Shown piece by piece: positions 12,496 through 13,747 of a DNA stretch of 13,747 nt (positions are counted from its first letter, which is position 1; every line of letters starts with the position of its first letter). The DNA is from Candidatus Aenigmatarchaeota archaeon. Its GTDB lineage: Archaea; Aenigmatarchaeota; Aenigmatarchaeia; QMZP01; QMZT01. Below the pieces are notes generated by a model that did no database searches, was not told the DNA's origin, and was given only the letters and a program-made list of their open reading frames with translations. A program made the translations under genes and the position numbers. The stretch lies in the NCBI GenBank assembly GCA_030634615.1, contig DAOWAL010000019.1:1-13747 (forward strand), given 5' to 3'.

Positions 12496-13747
12496 ATGAG
12501 GGGAGTATACGTTGCTTTATTTTTATTTGTTTTTCTATTTTTCTTAGTTATACCCACGTCATCAGAAGCTCAGCCGTACCTAACAGAAAATGCCACATGG
12601 CAGTGGAATTTGACTGGTTCATCATCAGAATTGAATACTGCTGTTTTTGGAGATATAGATAATGATTGTGATTTGGATTTAATCACAATAGGTTGTGAAA
12701 GTGCTATAACAACATGCTCAGTCGCTGATGAAAGTCGTGTTTACATTAATAACGGAACTTCCTTTGTGGAAAATTATACTTGGGAGCAAAATCTATCAGG
12801 TATGGGTACAGGTTCTTTAGCTTTAGGTGATATAGACAACGATGGTGATTTGGATTTGGTTCTGACCGGAAGATGGCCTGATTATAAAGCCAGAATTTAC
12901 ACAAATAATGGTACGAGCTATACAGAAAACCAAACATGGCAAAAAGAAGCTATAATAGATAATGCTGGTTCACTATCTACATTATTAGGTGATATAGACA
13001 ACGATGGTGATTTGGATTTATTATTAACCGGGAGTATGGGATTATCTTCACAAACTGTATATATCAATAACGGAACCAGTTTTGTAAATAATTCTTTCTG
13101 GAGCCAAGAAATCACAGAAGATGGTAAAGTGTCTTCTCTTTTGATAGACTTTGACAACGACGGTGACTTGGATTTAACGATAATGGGGTACGATACTGCC
13201 AAGAGCTATGTGAATAAAGGAACATCATTTGAATATAATTCAGTGTGGGATGTTTATGACGGTGATGAGAACTCGATAGTTTCAGGAGATATAGATAACG
13301 ACGGCGACATGGATGTAATCGAAACAGGCTCTGGAAACATATGCGATAATGCTGGAAACATATTGATGAACAACGGCAGCCAGTTTGTATCAGGCAACTG
13401 GTCAATGGCAGGAGGACAGGATATGAACTGTCCTCCCTTTGGTTGTTTAGCGCTTGGAGATTACACAAATAACGGCTACTTGGATTTAGCTTCAATTGGT
13501 GGTAATGGTAGGGAAATATTTTCAAATAATGGAACTGCGTTCTCAAAAAACACAACAGCAGAATTGAACATAACAGGAGAACACTATAGTTCTGCCATTT
13601 GGGGCGATGTGGACAACGACGGTGATTTAGATTTGCTTGTCATAAGAAGCCAGAAAGTCTACATAAACAATAATACGGTTGCAAATAACGCTCCTACCCC
13701 GCCAAGCCCTCCAGCAAACAATTACTCATACAATAACAGAGAGATAA
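12496..13747 (+). CDS. Secreted FG-GAP/VCBS beta-propeller protein, 3' end missing
   Basis: The frame is open from ATG 12496 to the right edge (417 residues seen). A signal peptide at about 1-25 ends 'SSEA'. Seven blades follow, each marked by a calcium-binding loop of the GDIDNDGDLDL type, starting near residues 52, 111, 165, 218, 264, 321 and 370. Most blades also carry an 'xxNNGTSF' strand. Seven repeats fit a complete integrin-alpha-like propeller. Blade 1 has Cys for Gly (DNDCDLD), and blade 6 (GDYTNNGYLDL) has lost key acidic residues and may not bind calcium. A proline/asparagine-rich linker (about 398-409) then suggests a further domain beyond the window. The gene starts 21 bp after the LamG protein gene, with GGGTGA at 12478-12483, so the two are probably co-transcribed. 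Likely an extracellular binding or envelope protein. Confidence 0.85.
   Translation, partial: MRGVYVALFLFVFLFFLVIPTSSEAQPYLTENATWQWNLTGSSSELNTAVFGDIDNDCDLDLITIGCESAITTCSVADESRVYINNGTSFVENYTWEQNLSGMGTGSLALGDIDNDGDLDLVLTGRWPDYKARIYTNNGTSYTENQTWQKEAIIDNAGSLSTLLGDIDNDGDLDLLLTGSMGLSSQTVYINNGTSFVNNSFWSQEITEDGKVSSLLIDFDNDGDLDLTIMGYDTAKSYVNKGTSFEYNSVWDVYDGDENSIVSGDIDNDGDMDVIETGSGNICDNAGNILMNNGSQFVSGNWSMAGGQDMNCPPFGCLALGDYTNNGYLDLASIGGNGREIFSNNGTAFSKNTTAELNITGEHYSSAIWGDVDNDGDLDLLVIRSQKVYINNNTVANNAPTPPSPPANNYSYNNREI
12823..12857 (+). repeat. 35-bp direct repeat, copy 1 (propeller blade 2)
   Basis: This stretch, coding for the LGDIDNDGDLDL calcium loop of blade 2, is identical base for base to 12985-13019 in blade 3. 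The copies are 162 bp (54 codons) apart. Identity at synonymous positions indicates recent duplication or gene conversion between blades. Confidence 0.8.
12985..13019 (+). repeat. 35-bp direct repeat, copy 2 (propeller blade 3)
   Basis: Exact copy of 12823-12857, in the same frame and at the same place in the next blade. Other blades share the amino-acid motif but differ in several bases, so this pair is the most recent. Confidence 0.8.

Noticed and set aside
13112-13555. 147-codon minus-strand frame opposite the propeller gene
   Set aside because: It is the complement of repeated Asp/Asn/Gly codons, giving a His/Tyr/Leu-rich translation. The plus-strand propeller with signal peptide and seven regular blades is clearly the gene.

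Overview
The window looks like AT-rich archaeal chromosome. The clearest marker is an intact archaeal-type phosphoenolpyruvate carboxylase (about 480 residues, not the 900-residue bacterial type). Supporting signs are archaeal TATA-like boxes 23-28 nt upstream of several start codons, Shine-Dalgarno sites of the GGTGG/GGAG kind, a DUF5654-like small membrane protein and an archaeal winged-helix regulator. A euryarchaeal or DPANN-type lineage fits, but nothing here fixes it further. I see no rRNA, tRNA, CRISPR array, transposase, integrase or phage structural gene.

Layout. The left edge (3-248) is the 3' end of a sugar-phosphate isomerase/epimerase-like TIM barrel. A co-directional run follows: a small SAM-methyltransferase-like protein (372-932), a DUF5654-like two-helix membrane protein (954-1181) and a rhomboid intramembrane protease (1210-1944). 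A convergent hypothetical gene (1972-2388, minus) is divergent from the PEP carboxylase gene (2524-3978). Next come a lipoprotein with calcium-binding (thrombospondin type 3-like) repeats and a cysteine-rich domain (4027-5115), and a lysine 6-transaminase-like class III aminotransferase (5209-6549). The aminotransferase overlaps tail-to-tail by 11 bp with a cation/proton antiporter on the minus strand (6539-7903). Divergent from the antiporter are a winged-HTH regulator (7975-8295), a three-helix membrane protein (8326-8610) and a small hypothetical protein (8658-8897).

An intergenic stretch of about 380 bp (8898-9276) carries several perfect inverted repeats but no recognisable gene. It precedes a two-gene cell-surface block that runs off the right edge: a 1065-residue secreted, C-terminally anchored protein with DUF2341-like, LamG-like and Fn3-like parts (9277-12474), and a secreted seven-bladed FG-GAP/VCBS beta-propeller protein (12496 to the end, incomplete).

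How the parts fit together. PEP carboxylase supplies oxaloacetate (anaplerosis), and the aminotransferase would link lysine to 2-oxoglutarate/glutamate. The antiporter, regulator and three-helix protein form a plausible ion-homeostasis cluster with a shared divergent promoter. The rhomboid protease, lipoprotein, LamG protein and propeller protein all act at the membrane or surface. I do not see one clearly new multi-gene system. The best leads are an antiporter lacking both usual ion-binding aspartates, a TATA box inside a perfect inverted repeat upstream of the aminotransferase, paired palindromes before the surface operon, and a LamG segment whose base composition differs from the rest of its gene.
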